Shown here in pieces: positions 20,985-30,606 of a stretch of 64,000 nt of DNA. A program made the translations under genes and the position numbers. The notes under the pieces are model-generated. The model saw only the letters and a program-made list of their open reading frames with translations. It was not told the DNA's origin and did no database searches. The stretch's first letter is position 1; each line of letters begins with the position of its first letter. The DNA is from Phytophthora sp. 'mugwort'. Taxonomy: Eukaryota > Oomycota > Peronosporomycetes > Peronosporales > Peronosporaceae. The stretch is from positions 2,257,001-2,321,000 of the forward strand of contig JAUCEF010000010.1 in assembly GCA_033558025.1 (NCBI GenBank). The letters are read 5' to 3'.

Positions 20985-21907
20985 CGGTCAAGTGGCTCGA
21001 GAGATTGCAATGAGAGCACCATACCTTAGCCGTGTGTGGTCGGTGTGACGACCCTTCCAGCTTGGGTGCAGCAGTGGTTGCACTCCTTGCGGCAGGCTTA
21101 GAAGCTTTCGTTTTGCGTGTCGAAGAACCCGGACGAGAATCTTCGAATCTCTGGGCCAACTCAATAGCATCCTGAAGGGTTTCGGGTACGTTCTGCGAAA
21201 CAAAGCTGCTCGTTTCTTGGCGCAGATTTGCTGGTAAAGCCAGCGTTTCGCAAACTCGGGACACTCTTCAGCTAATTGTGAAAGAGGTGTAAAAACCTGG
21301 TCGTGTACTCTTGCTGAGACCCTTGCCACCGCAGTTCGTGCAGCTTGGACATGACCGTCTGCTGGAAGTCGCTGTTGCGGAAACGCTCGCGGATTTTTAA
21401 CTTTGATTAATGACCAAGTTGCTGGCTGGTCTTGACCAAGTGAATGCTTGAAATCGCGGAACCACGTCTGAGCACTTGGACCCAAGTTCGCAAAAATGGT
21501 GTCCACGAAGTCAGATGAGTCTCTGTTCATTTCCTCGCGATACTGGGCATAGCATTGCTCAGTACTAGATATCCATAGCTCCAGATCCTCCGATGCTTTG
21601 CGATTGAAGGTCGGCGCGTCGTCCTTTCTCTTGTGTGGCATGCGCACTTGAACTTGCGCTGTCAGCACTTGACGTTGGAACTCCGCCTGCTGGGTCATGA
21701 ACGCATTGACTGCAGCTGCTGCTGAAATTGTTGAGGTGGCGGTCCTTGTCCTTGTTAAGGTGGGTCCGCATCACTTGTAGCAGCGTGCGCCTCGGCATGC
21801 TGGGCTTCGGCGGCTGGTGACTGATGCGTTGGAGCATCGTCTTCATCACATGTGCGGCGTGCACGACGCGGACGAGGGTTCGGACTTTTTTTGTCTTGAT
21901 GTTCCAT
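20985..21907 (-). pseudogene. gag of the gypsy element
   Basis: The ATG at 21907 opens MEHQDKKSPNPRPRRARRTC. The capsid-like part reads LELWISSTEQCYAQYREEMN and GPSAQTWFRDFKHSLGQDQP (about 21590-21420), then shifts frame. Near 21020-20980 the zinc knuckle CSHCNLSSHLTDAC keeps the CX2CX4HX4C spacing. At least three frameshifts separate these parts. The protein would package the element RNA. Confidence 0.75.
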
Positions 21908-21954
21908 TGGACAGGAATCCTCGCGTCCCTGTGGGCTTCAATAGTTCTAAAACT

Positions 21955-22199
21955 GTCACACACTTGGCGGATTCTTGACTTGTAGCCAAACGAAGGCGTG
22001 TATTGGCTTGGATTGAAATTCAAGAACGAGAAAAGCTAAAACAAGGGCAAGGCTCGTCCTGTGCTGCCTTGAACTTGGACTTGGGAATGACTTGAGCTTG
22101 AGCATAGAATTGAACTTGAGCTTGCGCTGGAGCTTGAAATTGACGATTTCCAAGAGGATTGGCAGTCGGCTGGCAGTGATTTAGGTTGCCTCTCGTACA
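21955..22199 (-). repeat. 5' LTR of the gypsy element
   Basis: It starts TGTCACACACTTGGCGG and ends CTCTCGTACA on the plus strand. It is the promoter-side LTR for the minus-strand gag-pol. The primer-binding site should lie just left of 21955; the sequence there (GTTTTAGAACTATTG, minus strand) does not match the common initiator-Met type. Confidence 0.85.
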
Positions 22200-23359
22200 A
22201 GGAACTTCTGCACCCCGGGATGAGGGATGTGGAGATGGCGACAGGCGAATTGCACGATGTGGAGGAGGCTGTTACAGATGCTGTTTCGGAGGCTCGAACG
22301 AGCGAACTACATCGCGCCTTGCGATCAGTGCGTCCAGTAAAGACACAAATGCTCTTTAGACTGACATCGTGGAACTTTGAGGAGTACAAGAAGGCAGTCC
22401 TGTACGATGAGTTTTACCACAGCGTAGCGCACATGTTTCCACCGTATTCAACACAAGCTGGGCCAGTCAAGGAAGCAAAGGAGAGACTCAAGTTGCTGCA
22501 TGAAAAGTACTTCGTGGCCGGTGGTAGCGCGAGGTTCATGTTTGATGTCACGGCAGAGGACGCGATTGAAGCGCTCAACGAGGCATGCAAGATGGCGACA
22601 AACATCGAAATCTACCTTAAAGGCTTTGTTGGCGATTCGTCAGCTGATGCTGTTAACCGTTTGCTCTCCCGGTATGAGGATTACAACGTTCGGTTGGTGA
22701 GCGACTACGTCTGCGTCACTTTGCATCGGCGATGGGTTCGACTCTAGTCCAGAGTTTTGCGAGGCTTGCAATGTCAATCCATCCACGGATGGTTCTATCC
22801 TCGAAGCCTGGGTTTTCGCGGAGCCTAGCCATAACGGCCTGACATGGAGACTGAAAGAATCGAAGTTTGACCCTCAGCACTGGAAGCAATCAAGCATCGT
22901 CTTTTTTTTATGCAGACAAGTATCGAGTTGCATTTCGCGGGATCCGACGTGATTACCCCAATCAAGTGGAACCAAGGCGTGTACGACGCTGTTTTTGTCG
23001 ATAAAAAAAAAGCAGCAAAACTGGTCCGTTTTGTTGAAGTGACGCGTGCTGAGCGCCATTCGTTCTATGAGCAACACTTTATCGACCTATTGAACAAACT
23101 CGTCGCCGGTGGTATGAACCAAGTCGCTGAGGTTCAACTGTGTTTTGTAGTCTCAATGGCTAGGCTGGACACGTTTAGACTTCCCGTGAGCAAGGAAGAC
23201 TTCGAGAAGAACGTTGTGAAAGTTGCTTCTTTGGAAGAGCGAGGTTCTCGGAGTCATCCCGACCAACCGTTTAAAACTTGCAGTGCAAACGTCATGGCCA
23301 TCGGAGTCGATTATGAAATGACTGACCGCCATCCGACCGAAGGATCGCTAGTTGGCTAG

Positions 23360-24234
23360 AATCGAAGGCAGTGCTTCGATAGATAATGGCACCAACGCTT
23401 CATTTCATGATTTCAGTTTCGACGGTATCCATCTGGATTTCCATATGGATTATTTACCAAGAATTATCCGATACTCGAAAGAAGCAACCCCTGGTGTGCA
23501 TAAAAGCCGAAACTAGAACAACCAGGAATTTCTTTTCGGACTGTCTTTAGACCTCCAATAACGGATTCCTCGGAAATGCATTTCTTCGTCGAGGCCCTCT
23601 TAAAACTGATATTTTATGCGACTCGGACTTGAATGCCAGCACGAAGCATTTCAGTGTTCTGTGAAACTTGCCGGTATCTCACCACTACCATCCAATCATC
23701 TCCTTGCTTGTAGTGACACTTGCACTGGCCTAGACCAGACTAGGATGAAGAGCGGGAGACAAGGAGCGACTATTAATACAGCAAGTATGTACTCAGCATA
23801 CAAGCCCTGCGTAAGACGTATCACTAGTCATGTACACTACAGTGCTAATATTAATAGCGCCCTATGCCAGCTGTAGCTGTCGTAAATTAGCGCAGCTGCG
23901 CCCTGCGAACCAACCAAACGAGGGTACCGTGCATAAATAAATACAAATTTGGTTGTACTCGAGCAAAAGCAGGACTGGTTCCGAAATTAAATGCATTACT
24001 TTCCTGGTCGTGATCGCAGTCCGAATCACAACAAGGTACCGGAACCGGAATTGCTACTTTCGAAATCTATCCACTGTATTCTAGAAGTCCGGTCATCAAG
24101 TACGACTTCAAGTTGCTGCTCGGTGAGTATTCTGAATCCCAACTTTGCTACTAGCAAAGAAAAGTTTGATCTTTGTACTTAGATAAAATCGATATGCACT
24201 TCAATTGGGACGCGTGACCTTAATTGAGCTGCTT
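23360..24234. other. Intergenic stretch, nothing recognised
   Basis: Short open frames only, no family motifs. Base composition becomes AT-richer towards the right, matching the following Polinton-derived region. It would contain the 3' flank of the CRN-type pseudogene. Confidence 0.4.
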
Positions 24235-24239
24235 GGTAC

Positions 24240-24913
24240 GGTAGTAGAAAAACGTGCCTAAGACATGACCTAATAGTGGTCTAACTGACCTAAAAACGGT
24301 AAGATACCTCGGTATGGTGAAGTTTCCGGTCGGTATTTAGAACACAGCAACTACCGGAGCTGGGCTTATTAGGTGTTCAGTATAAATAGGTGTTACTAAT
24401 TTGGTGTTTCAATACCGATACAGTAGCCACTGATTGATCTACATTGTAATACCGGTTGGTGAATGATCTATTATTATAGTGTTCTAAACAACCTGTGCCG
24501 GAACGTCCGATCCATACAGTGAGTGAGCAGTGAGCACTTCACTCCGCTCTCGCCTCTCCCTCAAATTGAGTGTAGTCTGCTGGAATGCGCGTGGATCTTG
24601 TCTTCGCGCTGAAGAGGCCTCAGAGAGACCGTTTGCAACCGAAGCGAAGCGGAGGTCTGCAATGGTCGGCGCGTGGGCCGGAGTAGTTGCCCTTGCAAGG
24701 AGTTATTATCTATTTATTGACGCCTTACCCGCCATGAGCGAAGCGAAATTGGCGGTGCAAACGAGGAGTTCATGCATTTACTGTACTCGCAAGTTAATAG
24801 AGCTTATATAGATAAAAATTACTTCTGTGCTTTTTATACCGTTTTTAGATCAAATTCTCCTCAAACGATAAAATAAATTAGTTTTTAGGTCAGTTTTAGG
24901 TACGTTTTTACCT
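24240..24913. mobile_element. Possible MITE-like element with imperfect terminal inverted repeats
   Basis: The left end (GGTAGTAGAAAAACGTGCCT, then AAGACATGACCTAA) and the reverse complement of the right end (AGGTAAAAACGTACCTAAAA, then CTGACCTAA) match over about 28 positions with small gaps. Both sides are flanked by GGTAC (24235-24239 and 24914-24918), a possible 5-bp target duplication. The 674-bp interior has no transposase. It holds a GC-rich island (24530-24770) with hairpins such as GCCATGAGCGAAGCGAAATT-GGCGG. The superfamily cannot be assigned. Confidence 0.4.
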
Positions 24914-25329
24914 GGTACAGCATCTTCTACGTATTCTACTACAGGAGCGCTTCGTTGTAATGGAGGATGGCACTTTGGTCTAGCCAGTCTAACAACGGAA
25001 CATTGACTCAACGAATCGTGGTGGCTTTTTCACTTCTTCTAACTAAAGTGCGATAGGAACCGTAGGGACGTACAGAGCTCGGAGTTGGTACCACTTATCT
25101 TATTGATGCATATATGCTTTTCACTGGATCGGGCTCAGCATGAGCTACACGAGCGCTCAAGACCGGCAAAAGCTGTGGGTTAATTAATTAAATGGATAAA
25201 AGCAGTCTGCATGCCTATTCTGGTCAGCATAGTTGATAAGCCAGTTCAGATACGAGTACAAACCCTTGCTTAATAGGCATTGAATCCAGTAGCGATCTTC
25301 GTCTAGGCACAAACAACCACGACAGCTAT

Positions 25330-25913
25330 TCTAACCGCTACAGGTCGATTCGGTATCGGTACGAGCTCTATCACAGCTGGTTTGCAAGTAACGGTGAATG
25401 TTTTAACCACGATCGATGCTGGTGGCAGTAGATTTAGATTTTTATATTTTACCAGAAGTTCAGAATTTAATAACGGATCCCTTGGTCAAGTTAGCGGTGT
25501 TGCTGTGACAATTGCTATCACAGCGGGGTTTTACACTGCACGTGATGCTCGCAAGAAGATGATTCATTCATTTGATACTTCAACGATAATGGCGCGATAA
25601 ATCCATCGCCGGATACCGTTATGACCGAAACTCCCAGTCATTTACAGTTCCACTTCAAGCAGACTGCAGGATCTAATTACAAAATGGGTTAGGAAGGTGT
25701 TCAAAATTTGTACAAAACTATGCTTTGCTAGTAGTGTATCCAGGTGTAGACATTGATGGAGTGGAATTCAATGTATATTTTAGATGCGTTGTTTACGCTC
25801 ATGTCTGTTTGGTCGAACCTAACATGCTTATAGTAGCTCAACAAGCAACGATCCAAACTATACAGCTCAAATTGCAGCTTTTATATCTCAACAAGCTACA
25901 CCAAAAACTATAA
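25330..25913 (+). pseudogene. S74-like intramolecular-chaperone (fibre/tail-spike) domain, Polinton-linked
   Basis: The first frame reads TATGRFGIGTSSITAGLQV, the GIGT...L-V repeat that precedes many S74 domains, and then VTIAITAGFYTARDARKKMI, which corresponds to the SDxRLKxNI start of Peptidase_S74. After frame changes near 25600 and 25690 it continues VVYPGVDIDGVEFNVYF and ends in a Gln-rich helix (IVAQQATIQTIQLKLQLL), the position of the terminal coiled coil in S74 proteins. S74 domains trimerise viral fibres and then cleave themselves off. The Ser-Lys dyad cannot be confirmed in this decayed copy. Linkage to the Polinton is by location and base composition. Confidence 0.5.
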
Positions 25914-26391
25914 CAAGCTGCAACAATTTCGAGCAAGCCCCCATTTTGTAAAACGTACTAAATGATAGAAAAAAAAAACTTATCTTACCGTTGACAAGTC
26001 GACAGCAATATCGAAGAAATAAGAAAGTTAAAAAGCTTGCTCGCGGGCATTCGCCTACGAGCTTCGCATAATTCTATAGCTTAGATAGCGAACGCTTTAA
26101 CCGTCTTGTTTTTCGAGGGATGGTAAGCCCAAAAGCAAATCCCTCAGTCTGGTTCGTTGCATCTGCCCTATTGATATTTTTATGAGCTCAGTTCTTAAAC
26201 AACTGCCTGTGTCTTCTGGGGTCGATCATGGAAAACGAGACTTTTCATTATGACTTTTAGCTCAGCAACGTTGATTGCCCCCATATGTACCACCTGCTCT
26301 GAAAATAATGCGCGGGTTAAAGAACATGATTGAAATTTGAACGAAGTTCAAGTGGCGTAAGACACGCGAACAAGTTCTCTTAGTTTACTAA

Positions 26392-28300
26392 TTATAGTAG
26401 GCGAGTGATAATATCCTTGAATTCTTGATCACTAATAAGTTGATTGCTGTACATATCCACGGTGAGAGACTTAAGCTGCTTGATTATGCCTAGCTCAAGT
26501 TCACCCTTCAGCTTATTATACTCAGCTCGTAGAGTCTTCAACAGATTCTCAAGCTTATCATGGAAGTTGTACTGGAGGTGGGTGATGGCAAGTATCTCCT
26601 TGAACATTTTTTTATCCTCGATTTGAGCTTATCGTATGAAGCTTGATCGATATGTTGCTTATAGACGAGGGTCTTGATCATAGCTTGGATACTATCACTG
26701 ATCTGACATTTAGGTCCACATTTTCGACGAGTAGGCTGTACCAGTACGAACTAGATCGGGTACACGAATGTACTTGCTACCAAGCTGACGATATACGTAT
26801 GCAGGCGGGGTGGATAAGCCCTGATTCTCGTTCAGGTTGCAGGTTCTACCGCGTCGAATGACACCATCAAGTGATGCAATACGAGCGCCTCTTAGACCAC
26901 GACCCTCTAATTTAGGCTTTGAATAACTGAGAGCTTCAGAATACCGATTAGCTTTAGAATTATATACAGCCTTTGTAGCTCTAAGAGCCGATTGTAGCTT
27001 TCAAAGCTGATCTTAGAGATTTTGGGTTTGACCCTTTCACAGCTTCCTTAGCTGTCTGATGTCTCATGTCTCTTTTGCGCCTCACCATATCCCTGGTATG
27101 CCCGTTCAGCGTCATCATGGACATTTTGTAAAAATTCGTTATGATCATATGGCTCAGTAGTTTGCACTTTTATATCAGAAACGTTGCCAAAGATGACTTC
27201 ACGAATAATCTTGAAATTGGCATTTACATTATCAATCATTTTCAGCTCTTGTGTTGGTTGCTGGAGCTTCAATATTACTCACAACCTGATGCACATCTTC
27301 CAACTTATCTAGTAGTAGATCGAACGTATCCATCTATCGACTCATTTCAGTCCAAGCTTGTCCAGAAACAACTTTGTTTTCCTTGTTTCTGATATTTAGA
27401 TATTTTCCCACCTTGGGGAACCAAAATAATAGGTTGGGTTAGGTTTTACACCATTTCTAGCATCTACAACAGGTTGAACGCGAAATGGAACCATAACTTC
27501 CTCATTAAGTAGTTTATAGTAGTAGTTTGGTAGTACTCGTATAGCATCTTCTAAGCTTCGCTGTCTGGGATAGATAAATGTTGATCCATGTCTTCGTCAA
27601 TTCCAGTCTTAACACCATGGCGCGCCTCTCGTTCGTTATCGTAGTAATATCTTCATATGATCTAATCGTCCTTTCAGCATCAATTTCCCCCACCACATAG
27701 AGGTCTAAACCCCTGCTCTTCATCATTTCCAAAACGGGCTCTATGGGTTGATTTCCAGTCCACCTTCTTGCTTGATGCTGAGTGTTTTAACTTTGATTCT
27801 TTTTCCATACATCGATGGATCCTTTTTGAACCCAAACATATTGTTTGAGGTTGTTTCCGTCAGAATTATACATAATTTTTATAGATTGGTACAATATTCT
27901 TCATCAGGTCATTAGAAACTAAAATTTCCATGTTTCTTAAAATAACCCAAAGCAACTGGAATCGACTGTCCTCATTGTCAGCTGTTGTCGACGCTGATTT
28001 TCGACCGAAGTAAATATTAGGTAGTCTACGATCCTTAAGGATAACATCGAGCTCCTCTAATTTTCGCCAGCTCGCTTCTTTTTTTTTCTAATCGCGTGAG
28101 TGCTCGTGCTCGCGTTTCTTCATCACGCGTGACTCCAACTTCGTCAACCTTTCATACAAGATATCCCTATTCTTACTTCAGTAACTCGCCAGTCAACATG
28201 CTTATATCCTTTATATTTCTTCCCAGTCTGTCCTGTCCTGAGAGATCCTTTTTCTCCTATAACATACTTAGTATCTTGTTACCGTTATTTTTCTAATGGG
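26392..28300 (-). pseudogene. Unidentified Polinton-associated open-frame fragments
   Basis: Minus-strand frames include 27514-27732 (MEMMKSRGLDLYVVGEIDAE), 27048-27272 (KLQQPTQELKMIDNVNANFK) and 26392-26607 (MFKEILAITHLQYNFHDKLE, then YNKLKGELELGIIKQLKSL). A further stretch near 26850-26740 reads STPPAYVYRQLGSKYIRVPD. The pieces are collinear and share the AT-rich composition of the Polinton, so they are probably one or two of its structural or accessory genes. I do not recognise the family. Many stops lie between the pieces. Confidence 0.4.
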
Positions 28301-28400
28301 ATGAATTCCAATCGAAGCCTAGTTTGGATTTTCCCTATACAGATTTTTAATCTAATCCTGAACTGGACTTGCTCTTTCGTATCAACATTTTTTGATTTTG

Positions 28401-28941
28401 CTATTCAGTTGAAGTTGTAACATTTATCATTGTTGGAGTGCTATCAATTCCAGCATGCACCATTTGTGGAGTATTGGTAACACCATCATCATACGTTTTA
28501 GGGTGAGCCTGTACATTTCGATCAGTCATATTGACTCGATTTTGTATTCGTAGATGTGGTCTTTGTTCTAGTCCTATTATCAACTTCGGCATCAATCATA
28601 ACTGGACTAACATTTGCTTCAGGAATTGATGAGACCTCAGGGTTTGTCTGGGAGCATTTATCACTCAGAGTTTTTTTTTTAGACAAGTCTGTCTGAGGTG
28701 GATGATAGTGTCTTTTCCAAGCTAATAGTTTTATCGGCGTCGCTTGCCCACGATGCACCTTCATACATACCGCGCTTGATATTAGCTTGCCTAACGCGTC
28801 ACTGGGATCGCTCAAGAAGCTCCTGCCGCTTTTGCTCTCTCTGAGCGATGGATTTGAATTGGGGAATATTGTGGCTATATCATGCGTAACATAAACAAAT
28901 AAATACTCATAATTACCGAAAGCTCGGTATAACTGAATCAT
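28401..28941 (-). pseudogene. Unidentified hydrophilic Polinton-associated protein fragment
   Basis: The minus-strand frame 28522-28941 starts MIQLYRAFGNYEYLFVYVTH and becomes Ser/Thr/Asn-rich and polar (SSIPEANVSPVMIDAEVDN). A further fragment ends at 28401. No family motif is recognised. It lies directly downstream of the integrase on the same strand. Confidence 0.35.
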
Positions 28942-28959
28942 GTCGGTACAGGAGATATG

Positions 28960-29326
28960 TATGACAGATGGCGTTTCTCTCTTTTAAAAGGCTAAAATAT
29001 CTTTCCTGCAATGAAATGGAACGCCAAAGATTGCTTCCAATTCACGTTGATATTTACGATTAACAACAGTTGTGTGGAAACTGGATACTGCATCAAGATT
29101 CAGCAACCCGTTTTTAATGCGGCATACTTCCTGAATTATCCACAACTTTCGCCTGTCTTAACAGGCTCGCGGTTTTTACCTAAGCAATTCGTACACATTC
29201 TTTTATTTAGAGTCTCTCTCTATATAAAGTCGCATATAAAAGCTCGTACACAAAAATTTGTGGCGGATAATATACTTGAGTCAAAGCTTACAGAGGATGT
29301 CTCTATCAAATTTATTACTAAGCTGA
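28960..29326. other. No gene recognised between Polinton fragments
   Basis: A plus-strand open frame (29011-29397) runs through here and over the integrase 3' end. It has no recognisable motif and is antisense to integrase for part of its length, so I do not call it a gene. Confidence 0.3.
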
Positions 29327-30480
29327 TTATGTCTCGAAGTTTATATGGCTTGAATCCCAGTACTCTTTTTCGAGAGTTGATCTTCTGGTTTTGTTGATCA
29401 AGCGGAGATTGTCTTGTGGCTCCCACGTTGAATCATCATAACCAATCCATTTAATTAAGAATTTGTGCTTCTTATTCTTCATCATTTTATGAACTAAGAT
29501 CTTCTCCGCTTCGAGGATATCCCCACGATTAATAGTGGCATCCGTTGTCTCTGATTGTATCATTTTTAGATCATTTGCTGTCTTGTAGAGCATATGACCT
29601 TTTCTAGACTTGATTTGTACTCGATAACCATCTATTCCGACGATCGTATACACAGCCTTGCTCCAACGAGCTGACTCTTCGCTGAATATTTGCTTCTTGA
29701 GTCGGTATAGCACGTTTGTTCCTACTTCAAAATCGTTGTCAACTTTATCAGCTTCCGCTTCATTGTGATCCAGCGCCGGCTCCATGACCTTACCTTTGGC
29801 CTCGTTTGGGGTCATTTCGATAGACCTGTAAGCAGTGTCATAATAGTTAGCAATAATGTCGCTGATAAGCTTCTGGGTAATATTCTTGGGTGATATCTTA
29901 GTTAGCCTCTGCTTTATCGTTCTGTTGAGTCGCTCAATTTTTCCCATTGTTCCGTGATCTCCTGGCTCGTTATTGTAGTGCTCGATGTTCTTGGATTTAA
30001 ACCATGCCTGTGCTTGTTTTGATTATGAACTCGCTACCATTGCCGCTGGTGATGATGCTTGCCTTATGAGATTGAATGAAATCTTTAGCGCAGTCAATAC
30101 GACAGATGCAGTCTTATTTTTGCGTAACTTAGCGTAGCCAATCCGTGAGTTGATATTGATAACTATCACTATTGGTCGGGTTTCTCAAAAGCCGAGATCC
30201 ATCTGCCATAAATTTGGGTTATGGGACGTGATCTTGAACCCATCCTAGTGTCTTTTCTGGTCCTGGAAGCGTTGAATATCTGGCTGATCCCCATACCATT
30301 CCTTCACTATTTTAAACGTTATTTTGGGGTCTAATTTTCCCGCTTTCTCATACAGAGCTCGAGCACCAACATATCCGGTTTTTGGATCATAGTATAGTTT
30401 CTCCAGAAGCTTAGCCATATTATGTATATTGTAATCAACTAAAAAATTGTACGGCCTTCCATTTTCGACCAAAGCTTTCT
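29327..30480 (-). pseudogene. Polinton integrase (rve) with C-terminal chromodomain
   Basis: The N-terminal piece (30245-30472) reads LEKLYYDPKTGYVGARALYE and FKIVKEWYGDQPDIQRFQDQ, the region before the catalytic core. Core sequence with stops lies at 30230-29950 (including SIITSGNGSEFI, the second Asp region, with damage). The frame 29327-29947 begins GKIERLNRTIKQRLTK, the third-acidic-residue helix, then continues to a linker and a chromodomain near 29480-29390 (HKFLIKWIGYDDSTWEPQDN). Retroviral-type integrases insert Polinton DNA with 5-6-bp target duplications. Frameshifts near 30040 and 29950 inactivate it. Confidence 0.8.
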
Positions 30481-30606
30481 CCCTAAATATTTAGGGGGAT
30501 AGTTGAAATGCCATCCTCTAAACTCTACGCTTATCGTAAAAATATATAGGGCAGTTTTGGTCTGACTATATGTTATGATTGATTTAGTTTCTTTCGACAG
30601 CCTAAC

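Larger units (their letters stand above)
16723..22199 (-). mobile_element. Ty3/gypsy chromovirus with both LTRs, inserted in the CRN-type gene
   Basis: Two direct LTRs of about 245-249 bp bound a 4,983-bp interior coding gag, protease, RT, RNase H and integrase with chromodomain, all on the minus strand. The LTRs begin TGTC and end TACA. The 5-bp flanks are AGGAG (16718-16722) and AGGAA (22200-22204), a target duplication with one later change. A purine-rich stretch (GAAGGAGGGAC on the minus strand, 16972-16982) lies against the 3' LTR as a polypurine tract. LTR divergence of several percent and many frameshifts show an old, dead copy. Confidence 0.9.
15820..23359 (+). pseudogene. Crinkler (CRN)-type effector gene split by a gypsy retrotransposon
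   Basis: The host parts are 15820-16722 and 22200-23359. The ATG at 15820 gives MTREVWFQQVNGEG, then a TGA. Further on, FRLRDAMKMKY, VSVFANRKAL (position of the CRN LxLFLAK-like motif) and EDALIVVVPVQ (the header-end motif) appear, with a frameshift near 15975. Just before the insertion the frame reads AFFDGYVKSSTVGEAALL. Across the insertion it stays open (IST NVDEELLHPGM) when one copy of the duplicated target is counted. The C-terminal part (22220-23359) contains FVAGGSARFMFDVTAEDAI, LVSDYV and IKWNQGVYDAVF, typical of CRN/RHS-like C-terminal domains. Stops at about 15862 and 16606 and shifts near 22725 and 22900 also break it. Intact CRNs are secreted and act in host plant nuclei; this copy cannot be functional. 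Confidence 0.7.
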
